Assembly (NCBI GenBank): GCA_024655905.1
Contig: JANLFP010000003.1
Coordinates: forward strand, 186,001-250,000
DNA: 64,000 bases
Reading direction: 5' to 3'
Source of the DNA: Tepidanaerobacteraceae bacterium
Lineage (GTDB): Bacteria > Bacillota > Thermosediminibacteria > Thermosediminibacterales > Tepidanaerobacteraceae
Part shown: positions 1-8,164 of the stretch, piece after piece
Position numbering within the stretch: position 1 is the first letter of the stretch
Layout: each line of letters opens with the position of its first letter
Translations under genes and position numbers: made by a program
The notes under the pieces: generated by a model
What the model saw: only the letters and a program-made list of their open reading frames with translations
The model's database searches: none
Told to the model about the DNA's origin: nothing

Positions 1-29
1 TACCACCTACTATACTCCTCCATATCCAT
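1..29 (-). CDS. Start of an unidentified gene running off the left edge
   Basis: On the minus strand an AGAAGGTG ribosome binding site is followed, after TTTT, by ATG and an open frame reading MDMEEYSRW to the window edge. Only nine residues are visible, so no function can be given. It would be divergent from htrA, with about 325 bp of AT-rich DNA between them. Confidence 0.4.
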
Positions 30-355
30 AAAATCACCTTCTAGCTTTATTTTATCAATAGCATTAATTTTCCAAACCTACCCATACCATATTTATTAAT
101 TTCATTATATAATTTTGTTTTCCGTTATACGACATCTATTTCTTTAAATGCGTAGGAAAGCAAAGATAATCCCTAATATATGGCTTTCCGTAACGCATTT
201 CAAAAAAGCTACCGCTATTTAATTACTTTATAATAAAAGCTTTTTTTAGATATTATCCCCGGATAAAAAGGATAAAAGAGGTGACAATTATAATGTATTA
301 TAATAAATGTCTTAAGATTTGACTAACAATCCAAAAATAATGGCAGGTGTAAAAA
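30..355. other. AT-rich intergenic region upstream of htrA
   Basis: No convincing gene is seen here. The region should hold the divergent promoters of the left-edge gene and htrA, including a TTATAATAAAAG-like stretch near 230-240 and a TTGACT near 318, but no promoter pair is clear enough to call. Confidence 0.3.
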
Positions 356-1468
356 ATGCAGAATGAAAAGTATTCCAGGAAATCTTCATCGGAGTTCAAA
401 AAAATCCTCATGGTAGCAGTCCTTTGTTCGTTCATAGGGGCACTGGCAGCGGCAATCATTACCACATCCATTCTGTACGGCAGGCAGCCTTCTTCAGACA
501 AAACTGCCCCTCAAACCCCAAAAGTGATTCAGACTCAAGAGCAGCCTATTCCGGCAATCGCCAGGGAAGTGACGCCCGCGGTGGTAGGCATAGCCACGGC
601 GAGCATTGACTATGACTTCTTTTACCGCCCCATCAGGACAGAAGCGGTGGGATCCGGGGTTATAGTAAATGCCGACGGATACATTATAACCAATGACCAT
701 GTGGTGGGCAATGCGAACGAGATAACGGTTTTCCTGTATGATGGAAGGAAGTATAGAGCAAAAAGGCTTTATACGGACCCAGAGCTGGATTTGGCCGTCA
801 TTAAAATAAATGCCAAGAATCTCACCGCCGCAAGGCTCGGGGATTCGGACAAGGTGGTGGTTGGGGATTTAGCCGTGGCAATAGGGAATCCTTTGGGACT
901 CACTCTGCAGCGGACCGTCACCGCAGGAATAATCAGTGCAAAAGGCCGCACGGTGATGGTAAGGGACCGGCGGGACGAGGTGCTCATGCAGGACCTGATC
1001 CAGACAGACGCATCCATAAACCCGGGCAACAGCGGCGGCCCCCTTGTAAACGGCAGCGGTGAAATCATAGGCATCAATACCATAAAAGCTTCTCAGGCAG
1101 AAGCCATAGGATTTTCAATTCCTGTAAATATCGCAAAACCCATTTTGAAAAGCGTTCTGGAAAAGGGAAGGTTCGACAAGCCCTATCTCGGTATAGAAGG
1201 AATTGACAAAGACATGGCAAAACTCATGAATGTGAATATAAATGTTGACAGCGGAATATACGTGGTGGATGTGGAAAAGGACAGCCCTGCAGATGGAGCA
1301 GGCATAAAAAAAGGCGACATCATAATAAAACTTGCGGGCACTAGGATCGATTCTATGGCAAAATTGCGCCAGGTAATGTATAATCTTGATATAAATAAAA
1401 AATATGACATGGAGCTTTACAGAAAAGGCTCCCACATCAGAACAAAAATTGTGCTGGCTCCGCGGTAA
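356..1468 (+). CDS. htrA: HtrA/DegP-family membrane-anchored serine protease
   Basis: Trypsin-like quality-control protease acting on misfolded exported proteins outside the membrane. The 370-residue protein has a single N-terminal membrane segment (about residues 16-40), a protease domain with the triad H115 (TNDHVVG), D145 (ELDLAVIK) and S226 (GNSGGP), and one C-terminal PDZ domain (about 275-365). Length and single PDZ match Firmicute HtrA. The ATG follows a GGCAGGTG site. The htrA/rlmH neighbourhood recalls the end of the WalRK locus of other Firmicutes, although here a molybdoenzyme gene separates them and no walRK genes are in the window. Confidence 0.95.
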   Translation: MQNEKYSRKSSSEFKKILMVAVLCSFIGALAAAIITTSILYGRQPSSDKTAPQTPKVIQTQEQPIPAIAREVTPAVVGIATASIDYDFFYRPIRTEAVGSGVIVNADGYIITNDHVVGNANEITVFLYDGRKYRAKRLYTDPELDLAVIKINAKNLTAARLGDSDKVVVGDLAVAIGNPLGLTLQRTVTAGIISAKGRTVMVRDRRDEVLMQDLIQTDASINPGNSGGPLVNGSGEIIGINTIKASQAEAIGFSIPVNIAKPILKSVLEKGRFDKPYLGIEGIDKDMAKLMNVNINVDSGIYVVDVEKDSPADGAGIKKGDIIIKLAGTRIDSMAKLRQVMYNLDINKKYDMELYRKGSHIRTKIVLAPR

Positions 1469-1592
1469 TTTTTACATTCCGGCGGTGAGCCGGTTCTTTG
1501 GTATAAAAATCCAGAGACAACGCCGAGCTATTGGAGACTGCAGCAAACTTTGATAAGCCCTTTGCCTTTATTTTCGCTTGGAGGGGAGACTT

Positions 1593-3596
1593 ATGGAGGT
1601 TTACAGGACCGCATGTCCCAGGGATTGCCTTGACAGCTGCGCTATCCTGGCATATGTAGAATCCGGGAAAATAGTCGGAGTAAAAGGCGATCCCCAGCAT
1701 CCGCCCACGGGTGGGTTTTTATGCCCAAAGGGCAACTCCTATATAGAATATGTTTATAATCCGGAGCGCCTTAAATATCCCATGATAAAGAAAAATGGAA
1801 GGTTGCAGAGAGCTTCCTGGGATGAAGCCCTGGATTATATTGTTTTGAAAATTCGCGAAGCCATCAACACATATGGCCCTCTGTCCATATTCCACAATTA
1901 TGACAGCGGATCGGAGGCGGTGCTGAAGAATCTGGACCGGAGATTTTTCAACGCTCTTGGGGGATGCACCGGAGTTTCGGGTTCACTTTGCTGGGGCGGG
2001 GGCATAGCGGCACAGTCTTACGACTTTGGAGGGTTGATGCAAAACGATGTCGAGGACCTGGCGAATGCCGGCGGTATAGTGCTTTGGGGAAGAAATGTGA
2101 CGGATACCAATTCCCATGCAGTCCCTTTCATTAAAAAAGCTCTTTTGCGAGAGGGGAAATTAGCCGTCATCAACCCCCTCAAAACCGGGATTGACGGAGA
2201 AGCCGATCTTGTGGCCAGGCCCAGGCCCGGTACCGACGCAGCCCTGGCTCTGGGCGCAGCCCGTTATCTCATAAAACGGGGGCTTGTGGATGAGGAATTC
2301 ATAAAAAAATATACTCTGGGATTTGAGGAATTCTGCCGGGCTGCAGAAGATTTTACTGAAAAGAAGGCAAGGGATATCACGGGCGTAGATGAAGGGATCA
2401 TAGAAAAACTGGCGCTGTTTTACGTACAGAATTCTCCCGTTACTACACTGTTGGGTTATGGTCTCCAGAGGTACAGAGGAGGAGGGAACGCGGTCCGGGC
2501 TATTGATGCGCTTTCCGCCATTACCGGAAACATCGGGAAACCCGGTGCCGGCGTATCGTATGGCCACCAGATGCATTGGCCGGTGGGAGCCCGAGTGGCG
2601 GGGGCCGAGCTTGCAAATGGCAAGCGATATTTCGACAGGACAAACCTTGCCCGGGAGATTTTGAACGCTCAGAATCCTCCTATCAAGGCAGCCTTTATCA
2701 CGCGTTCCAATCCCATGAACATGAATCCCGATACCGCCGCCATGAAAAAAGCGCTGAATTCCATCGAGACTGTGGTGGTAATAGATTTGTTCATGACCGA
2801 CACCGCCCGGGAGGCGGATGTGGTGCTGCCCTGCACCAGTTTTTTCGAAGAAGAAAACCTTCGGGCAAATTCATGGAGTCACTGGATTTTCTACTGTCCC
2901 AGGATCATAGAACCGGTGGGCGAATCCCGGCCCGACGAGGAGATATTCATGGATTTGGCGCACAGAATGGGACTTTCTGGTTTTGAAGGTTTGAACACCG
3001 AAAAACTGCTCGAGTGGGCTTTCAAACCGCTGGAAGCCTGCGGTATAAATCTTGAACAATTGAAAAAAGTAGGATACATGAGAAATCCGAAGATCCCCAG
3101 AGTTGCCTGGGAGGACAAAAAATTTTCAACCCCTTCCGGGAAGTTCGAGTTTTATTCTCAAAAGGCGGCATCGGAAGGACAATCCCCGGTTGCAGGATAT
3201 ATCCCCCCGGCAGAGGAGGATTTGGCAAAAGAACCCGGAGCTTATCGCTACTTTTTCATAACCCCCCATTCACGCTTCCGCATTCATTCTCAGTTTCAAA
3301 ACATATCTAAGCTTAAAGCTTTGCACCCGGAGCCTGTGGTGTACATGCATCCGGCAGAAGCGGAATCTCTGGGCCTAAAAACGGGGGATGAGGTAGAAAT
3401 ATACAACGACCGCGGCAGAATCAGTGCCCGCCTTTTTCTGGAGCGGAATATGAGGAGGGATGTGGTGGCCATGGAATCCGGCTGGAATATCGAAAGCGGC
3501 GCCTGCGCCAACTTCCTCACGCCCTGCACAACTACTGAGATGGGTGAAAGCGCCGCATTTTACGACTGCAGGGTTGCAGTGGGAAAGATTGATTAA
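1593..3596 (+). CDS. Molybdopterin (Mo/W) oxidoreductase with one [4Fe-4S] cluster
   Basis: Member of the DMSO-reductase/formate-dehydrogenase superfamily. The N-terminus has the iron-sulfur motif CPRDCLDSC followed by FLCPKG, and GSLCWGGG offers a Cys in the place of the usual Mo/W ligand (not selenocysteine). Further on, MTDTAREADVVLPCTSFFEEENLR and a C-terminal molybdopterin-dinucleotide binding domain are typical. There is no twin-arginine signal, so a cytoplasmic enzyme is likely; the electron donor and substrate cannot be deduced and no partner subunit is adjacent. The ATG at 1593 is preferred over an upstream in-frame TTG at 1578 because GGAGGGG (1580-1586) lies six bases before it. 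Confidence 0.9.
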   Translation: MEVYRTACPRDCLDSCAILAYVESGKIVGVKGDPQHPPTGGFLCPKGNSYIEYVYNPERLKYPMIKKNGRLQRASWDEALDYIVLKIREAINTYGPLSIFHNYDSGSEAVLKNLDRRFFNALGGCTGVSGSLCWGGGIAAQSYDFGGLMQNDVEDLANAGGIVLWGRNVTDTNSHAVPFIKKALLREGKLAVINPLKTGIDGEADLVARPRPGTDAALALGAARYLIKRGLVDEEFIKKYTLGFEEFCRAAEDFTEKKARDITGVDEGIIEKLALFYVQNSPVTTLLGYGLQRYRGGGNAVRAIDALSAITGNIGKPGAGVSYGHQMHWPVGARVAGAELANGKRYFDRTNLAREILNAQNPPIKAAFITRSNPMNMNPDTAAMKKALNSIETVVVIDLFMTDTAREADVVLPCTSFFEEENLRANSWSHWIFYCPRIIEPVGESRPDEEIFMDLAHRMGLSGFEGLNTEKLLEWAFKPLEACGINLEQLKKVGYMRNPKIPRVAWEDKKFSTPSGKFEFYSQKAASEGQSPVAGYIPPAEEDLAKEPGAYRYFFITPHSRFRIHSQFQNISKLKALHPEPVVYMHPAEAESLGLKTGDEVEIYNDRGRISARLFLERNMRRDVVAMESGWNIESGACANFLTPCTTTEMGESAAFYDCRVAVGKID

Positions 3597-3703
3597 TGGT
3601 TCAGATATAAGATATAAAAATTAATTTCCCTGCAGGGTTATCTCCGGCAATGATTCGGTTTAAGTATCAGAATAATTTTAACAGATGAAATAAGGGGATT
3701 TTC

Positions 3704-4183
3704 ATGAATATCACTGTTATAGCGGTAGGAAAATTAAAAGAAAAATATTTAAAGGACGGCATAGCAGAATATGCAAAGCGGCTAAAGCCTTACTGCAATT
3801 TAAACATTGTCGAGATAGCCGAGGAAATAATTCCCGAAAGCCCGAGTTTTGCGGGAAAAAATCAGGCGCTTCGAAAGGAAGGTTCATATATACTGGAAAA
3901 AATAAACCCAGCCAGCTTCGTAATTTCCCTCTGCATCGAAGGCGAGCGTTTTACTTCTGAAAAGATGGCAAAAAAGATTGAGGGAATTATGACTTCGGGC
4001 ACATCCCACATTACCTTCATCATCGGCAGCTCCATGGGCCTTTCGGAAGAAGTAAAAGAAAAAGCCCATTTAAAACTTTCCTTTTCCGACTTCACCTTTC
4101 CCCATCAGCTCATGCGCCTCATACTGCTGGAACAAATCTACCGCTGGTTCAAGATAATCCGCGGAGAAACGTATCACAAATGA
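3704..4183 (+). CDS. rlmH: 23S rRNA pseudouridine-1915 N3-methyltransferase RlmH
   Basis: SPOUT-class methyltransferase that methylates pseudouridine 1915 in helix 69 of 23S rRNA. The 159-residue length is standard. The N-terminus MNITVIAVGKLKEKY, the cofactor-knot region ITFIIGSSMGLS and the C-terminal LILLEQIYRWFKI are all family hallmarks; the usual IGGS reads IGSS here. AAGGGGA precedes the ATG by six bases. Confidence 0.95.
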   Translation: MNITVIAVGKLKEKYLKDGIAEYAKRLKPYCNLNIVEIAEEIIPESPSFAGKNQALRKEGSYILEKINPASFVISLCIEGERFTSEKMAKKIEGIMTSGTSHITFIIGSSMGLSEEVKEKAHLKLSFSDFTFPHQLMRLILLEQIYRWFKIIRGETYHK

Positions 4184-4289
4184 GGCTTATTGTATCATGC
4201 TCAGCGAGATCAGCATAGCTTTTGGAACAGGGGATTTGGATGATGAGACGTGAAGCGATATTTTATTTTAAAAAGGGGCGGGGCATAAT

Positions 4290-5150
4290 ATGTTTGTCAA
4301 AGAAATAGGCGAAAGAGGCGTATTGTTCACATTCAGCGGGAAAGATTTCCCGTATCTCGGGGATACATCGGTGTATCTGATAAATACGGGCCGCTTCTTT
4401 TTTGTGTGCGATACACACCTGGGATCGGCATCCATGGAACCCATCAGGCGGTATATGCACGAGAAGAGAGAAAACAAACCGGCAATTGTTTTCAACTCCC
4501 ATTCGGACTGGGACCATGTCTGGGGCAACTGTGCTTTTGAAGAATCGCTAATTGTTGGCCATGAGACGTGCCGCAGGAGGCTGAAGGAAATAGGGGATTT
4601 TGAGCTTCAAATATATTCGCAATATCAAAATGGCAATGTAAAAATCCTGCTGCCAAATATTACTTTTACAAGCAGCTTAACATACGAAGATGGAGAAGTG
4701 GAGTTTCTATACGCTCCCGGGCATACTGTCGACTCAGCCGTATGCTTTGATAAAAGGGATTCTGTGCTTTATACCGGAGACATGGTGGAATATCCGATTC
4801 CCTGTCTGGACTTCCTCGATCTGGAATCTTACATAAAATCTCTGGAGCGTATAAAGGACCTTCGCGCAAAAATCATCATATCCGCCCATTCGGGCATAGT
4901 GGATGAAAAGTTGATTGACGATAATATTACATACATAAAAAGCGTTCTCTCCGGCAATCCGATAGATTTTAAACACGACGAGTTCAAAAGCAGACATGAC
5001 TATAACATAAAGAATCTATTGATTTTAAAATACGAAAAAATCGCAAGAGAAAAGCTGAAGGAAAAGTTTGATTATAAATCCTTCAGAAGAGGAGTTTTAA
5101 ATATCGACCATATGAGTTGCGAGGAATTGAAAAAAGCCCTGGAAGTTTAA
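4290..5150 (+). CDS. Metallo-beta-lactamase-fold hydrolase
   Basis: Zinc hydrolase fold of 286 residues. The metal motif reads HSDWDH, so the second His of the canonical HxHxDH is Asp, a variant I recall in a clostridial subgroup. Further ligands appear in APGHTVDSAV and LYTGDMVEYP, then SAHSG. The substrate is unknown. It stands alone, preceded by AAAGGGGCGGGG and followed by the repeat-rich scar. Confidence 0.8.
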   Translation: MFVKEIGERGVLFTFSGKDFPYLGDTSVYLINTGRFFFVCDTHLGSASMEPIRRYMHEKRENKPAIVFNSHSDWDHVWGNCAFEESLIVGHETCRRRLKEIGDFELQIYSQYQNGNVKILLPNITFTSSLTYEDGEVEFLYAPGHTVDSAVCFDKRDSVLYTGDMVEYPIPCLDFLDLESYIKSLERIKDLRAKIIISAHSGIVDEKLIDDNITYIKSVLSGNPIDFKHDEFKSRHDYNIKNLLILKYEKIAREKLKEKFDYKSFRRGVLNIDHMSCEELKKALEV

Positions 5151-5152
5151 TG

Positions 5153-5222
5153 GGATGTCAAGGGGACGGAGCTGTTGACAATTCCTCGGATGTCAAGGGG
5201 ACGGAGCTGTTGACAATTCCTC
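5153..5222. repeat. Tandem duplication of a 35-bp REP-like palindrome
   Basis: Two perfect head-to-tail copies of a 35-bp unit. Each has TGTCAA and TTGACA arms around a GGGGACGG core and begins right after the hydrolase stop codon. The architecture is the same as the TGCGACA-armed GGGACGGTTC palindromes elsewhere in the window, but with different arms. Confidence 0.8.
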
Positions 5223-5390
5223 GACGACCTCGCTTAGATACTTCCATGTCATAGCCTTTCTCAAAGCTCATTATAAAGTCATGAGCCTGGGCAATCTTGA
5301 CTGCTTCAATTGTCTCTTCCATTGATGCATCTTCATTTCCCCACTCAATGTTATCTTTTATAGTCCCCGTGTGAAAACTTAACGAGTCTC
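5223..5390 (-). pseudogene. Remnant of an ABC multidrug transporter ATPase
   Basis: The minus-strand translation contains HTGTIKDNIEWGNEDAS and IAQAHDFIMSFEKGYDMEV. This is the stretch between Walker A and the signature motif of exporter-type ABC proteins (LFSGTIxDNIxWG family). Both the Walker A side and the LSGGQ/Walker B side are missing, and the fragment runs into the tandem repeat. It is a decayed scrap, not a gene. Confidence 0.65.
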
Positions 5391-5460
5391 GGCGGACTTT
5401 TGCAAGGTTCCCAACGAATCGAAGTTTGGAGAGATGAATCATATAAAATCGAAGCAAAAG

Positions 5461-5480
5461 TGCGACATAGGGACGGTTCT
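5461..5480 (+). repeat. Left half of a GGGACGGTTC palindrome (5' exon of the intron)
   Basis: TGCGACATAGGGACGGTTCT matches the left part of the palindromes at 33590 and 35711. Its right part, TGCTTTGTCGCA, resumes at 6095 after the intron; removing 5481-6094 restores a normal repeat. Confidence 0.75.
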
Positions 5481-6094
5481 GTGCGCCACGAGGCGCGCAG
5501 TATATAGCAGATAAAACTGCATGGTAAGGCTTAGCCAGCCACCATTACTTAGTCTTGGGGCCGATGGGCAACCTAAGGCCTAAGCGTAGGCAAGAGAATT
5601 AGTAGGCCGAAATCGAAAGATGAAGGTTTATAGCCCCCCAAATCCCCGGAATTGGGAAGGCCCATGCCTTAGAACAAGCAGAAGGCAACACCTGCTTTAT
5701 CGTCAAGGCAAGACAAAGCAGGCTTCCCCGGGGTCAAAGGCCTCGGCATGCTACCAACAATATGCTGTGTGAAAATGGGAGACCCTGCAAGCCCCCCTAC
5801 AAGGGTATGATTGCTCAAGCATAAAACACAAGAGAATCAGACGGCATGCAGGGAGTCGGATTGCCGCATAGTACCCATGAAGCCGGGTAACTCCGGTGGA
5901 AGGAAGGCGGCAACATACAGCCGACCTTTCACAGGGAAACATTCATCACACCGGAGGTGAACAAAAGATGGCAGGAGAGCTGGAAAGGATAGCAGGAATA
6001 TGAAGCAAATGACTGCATGAAGAGCCGGATGCCTTCATTGGGCAACGTTCGGTTCTGTGAGGGGCGTGGGTCGCAAGGCCCATGTCTACTCGAC
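5481..6094 (+). mobile_element. ORF-less group II intron
   Basis: The element starts GTGCGCC (GTGYG-type 5' end). At about 5850-5910 it carries the GGGAGTCGGAT...CATAGTACC...GCCGGGTAACTCCGG block typical of bacterial group II introns. It closes with a domain V-like hairpin (GAGCCGGATGCC...GGCAACGTTCGGTTC) and a domain VI helix ending CTACTCGAC. AGAAC at 5671-5675 can pair with GTTCT just before the splice site, as an EBS1-IBS1 contact would. The reverse transcriptase is gone: a GGAGGTG site and ATG at 5968 lead into only MAGELERIAGI and a stop. It could splice only with a maturase supplied in trans. Confidence 0.75.
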
Positions 6095-6120
6095 TGCTTT
6101 GTCGCATCACATGTCGCAAA
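6095..6120 (+). repeat. Right half of the interrupted palindrome
   Basis: TGCTTTGTCGCA, followed by a second TGTCGCAAAA, completes the repeat split by the intron. The same TGTCGCAAAA ending is seen at the other complete copies. Confidence 0.65.
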
Positions 6121-6197
6121 AATTGAAATTAGAAATTATAGAGGCAGTCTGTTTATAACAGCATTGGTAAATGACACCGATTTTTTTATAAAAACCG

Positions 6198-6247
6198 TTG
6201 ACATATTTAATTACACAGTGTAGAATATAATTGACTTACATAATGTA
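6198..6247 (+). promoter_or_regulatory. blaI-like promoter with two dyad operators
   Basis: TTGACA (6198-6203) and TAGAAT (6221-6226) are 17 bp apart. TACACAGTGTA (6212-6222) overlaps the -10 region and TACATAATGTA (6237-6247) lies 25 bp further on. Both are perfect dyads of the TACA-N3-TGTA kind bound by BlaI/MecI repressors, so the downstream BlaI-like protein very likely represses its own operon here. Confidence 0.8.
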
Positions 6248-6267
6248 GAAAAACAGAGGTGATTTTC

Positions 6268-6636
6268 ATGAAAAAACTGCAACGGATATCAGAGGCAGAG
6301 AAACAGATTATGGAATATATTTGGGCTGCCGGGCGACCGGTGACGACTTCGGAAATCATGCGGCATTTGCCTGAAGATAAGGCATGGAAGCAAAATACGG
6401 TGGTCACATTTTTATCCCGCTTGATGGAAAAGGGCATACTTAAAGCAACCAGGATAGGAAAAGCCAATCATTACGAACCCTGCGTGACGGAACAGGAATA
6501 CCGGAATTTTGAAACAAAGCAATTCATAAAGGATGTCCATAAAGGCTCCGTATTGGGCTTTATAACCGCATTGTGCGACAATGGCGACCTGACAAAAGAA
6601 GACATTGAAAACCTTATGAAACGCTTGAAAGAGTAA
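6268..6636 (+). CDS. BlaI/MecI-family transcriptional repressor
   Basis: Winged-helix repressor of 122 residues (ISEAEKQIMEYIWAAGRPVTTSEI; NTVVTFLSRLMEKGIL) with a C-terminal dimerisation region. In this family the partner membrane protease triggers cleavage of the repressor. The ATG at 6268 is chosen over an in-frame GTG at 6259 because AGAGGTG lies directly before it. It is followed by its presumed sensor, and the two operators upstream imply autoregulation. Confidence 0.9.
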   Translation: MKKLQRISEAEKQIMEYIWAAGRPVTTSEIMRHLPEDKAWKQNTVVTFLSRLMEKGILKATRIGKANHYEPCVTEQEYRNFETKQFIKDVHKGSVLGFITALCDNGDLTKEDIENLMKRLKE

Positions 6637-6705
6637 GGGGATTGACTTGAAAAACAACTTTTCATTACCATGTGTGCCGCTAGCGGCAGAATGGAGGTTA
6701 TGATG
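6632..6705 (+). repeat. Hairpin/SD repeat element, copy 1
   Basis: Copy of an element also found at 39653-39733 (+) and 43302-43384 (-). It has a conserved CTTGAAAA start, an A/T hairpin (GAAAA...TTTTC), a GC hairpin (here the perfect palindrome GCCGCTAGCGGC) and then GAATGGAGGTT and ATG. It begins at the blaI stop codon and supplies the ribosome binding site of the next gene. Confidence 0.6.
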
Positions 6706-8052
6706 ATCAATATTTACAGTCAGCTCTTTACCATGTCATTTGTAGCCGGAGGGCTATACCTTATTCTAAAACTTTTGAGTGGGTTAACCCTTAAATATTT
6801 CACTGCGGCCTGGCATTATTACACCAATATGGCAATATGTATGTTTTTCCTGCTGCCGTATCACAAGTGGATGTCAAGGTTTGATCTGAGCTTTATAAAG
6901 CTAGCCGGTAAAGGCTTCGGACTGCCCTCTATCGCGGGATTAAACCTACCCAGTAATCTTAGCCTCGCTGCCGGCGGCGTTACGATACTTAAGCAAGAAA
7001 GCAATGCGGCAGCCTACGCTTTTCTTGAACTTTTGCCCTATCTCCTGATGGCCGGAACACTGATATTCATGGCTGTAGTTCTCATCCAAAACTATAATCT
7101 GAACCGCCGCATTTTAGGAATATGTCGGCTGACTAACGACAAGCAGATTCTGGAAGTGCTTTCCGGGTGCAAACAACAAATGGGCATAACAAAGCAAATC
7201 CCCGTATACATCTCACCCTGCATAACAACACCCTTCCTGCATGGCATCTTCAAACCCCGCATCGTCTTGCCGGATATTAAACTTTCTGCGGACGAACTGC
7301 AAAGCGTTTTCCTTCATGAACTGACCCACTGGAAGCGCCGCGATGCATGGTGGAAGAGCCTGATGCTTCTTATCAACGCCATACACTGGTTCAACCCTCT
7401 CGCCTATATGGCAAGACTTGACATTGACCACTTCTGCGAACTTTCCTGTGACGAAAGCGTTGTGAAATCCATGAGCAATCGGGAAAGGAGGCGGTATTGC
7501 GAATTGATGCTGAGCGTGCTCTGGAACGTTTGTGACCAGAACACCAGATTATGTTCCGCATTCAGCGGCAAGCGCAAACAACTTGAAAGGAGGGTCAACA
7601 TGATACTGAAAGATAAAGGCTCAAAGAGCAAAAAATGGGTACGTACGATTTCAATCGCAATGACACTGGTGATTATATCATTGGGCGCCATCTCGGCAGG
7701 CGCCATGGAGCCCTCTATTGAAAGCAGAGGCAGCAGTGAATCTGTTTTGCCAAAGCCCAAAGAAATTACAAATTATCGCTATCAGGTAAATGAATATGGT
7801 GAAACATATGGTTCAGACGCTTATGCTGACATCATAGGAGAGGAACCTGATTTAATTGCAGCTACCGGCATAGACGGAACAGACGGTTATGTGCGGTCTT
7901 CGGATATGGACTCAAACCCTCGTACGCCGGAAGAAGCCGTAGCTCAAAATAAACCTGGTGCAATAATGATACCACTATATGATAAAGACGGTAGAACAAT
8001 TATTGGTCAATTTAAATATGGATCAGGCCCGGTTCTTGAATATAAACATTGA
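6703..8052 (+). CDS. BlaR1/MecR1-like M56 membrane metalloprotease sensor
   Basis: Multi-pass membrane zinc protease with HELTHWKRRD (HExxH at residues 205-209 from the chosen start) and several N-terminal membrane helices, then a last one (ISIAMTLVIISLGAISAGA). The extracellular C-terminus is not a penicillin-binding domain. It is an unrelated module of about 95 residues (YRYQVNEYGETYGS, PDLIAATGIDGTDGYVRSSD, IPLYDKDGRTIIGQF) that is nearly duplicated in the next gene. The start is ambiguous: 6670, 6700 and 6703 are in frame, and GGAGGT (6693-6698) best serves 6703. The ligand is probably not a beta-lactam. Confidence 0.8.
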   Translation: MINIYSQLFTMSFVAGGLYLILKLLSGLTLKYFTAAWHYYTNMAICMFFLLPYHKWMSRFDLSFIKLAGKGFGLPSIAGLNLPSNLSLAAGGVTILKQESNAAAYAFLELLPYLLMAGTLIFMAVVLIQNYNLNRRILGICRLTNDKQILEVLSGCKQQMGITKQIPVYISPCITTPFLHGIFKPRIVLPDIKLSADELQSVFLHELTHWKRRDAWWKSLMLLINAIHWFNPLAYMARLDIDHFCELSCDESVVKSMSNRERRRYCELMLSVLWNVCDQNTRLCSAFSGKRKQLERRVNMILKDKGSKSKKWVRTISIAMTLVIISLGAISAGAMEPSIESRGSSESVLPKPKEITNYRYQVNEYGETYGSDAYADIIGEEPDLIAATGIDGTDGYVRSSDMDSNPRTPEEAVAQNKPGAIMIPLYDKDGRTIIGQFKYGSGPVLEYKH

Positions 8053-8164
8053 TGGAAAAAACTAACAGCCGAAGCAAGTGTATATGCTTAACAGTTTAAA
8101 TATTGCCACAATAACCTGATATTATGGAAAGAAACCAAATAAATTATAGTAGGGAGTGGTAAGC

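Noticed and set aside
1593-3596. Formate dehydrogenase with selenocysteine
   Set aside because: The ligand position is Cys (GSLCW) and no in-frame TGA is involved; formate specificity cannot be claimed.
5461-6250. Protein-coding ORFs at 5751-5942 (-) and 6017-6223 (+)
   Set aside because: They fall in group II intron RNA domains and its 3' flank and have no protein similarity that I recognise.
6670-6702. Longer M56 protein starting at 6670 (MCAASGRMEVM)
   Set aside because: This stretch belongs to the repeated hairpin element and has no ribosome binding site; GGAGGT serves the later ATG.
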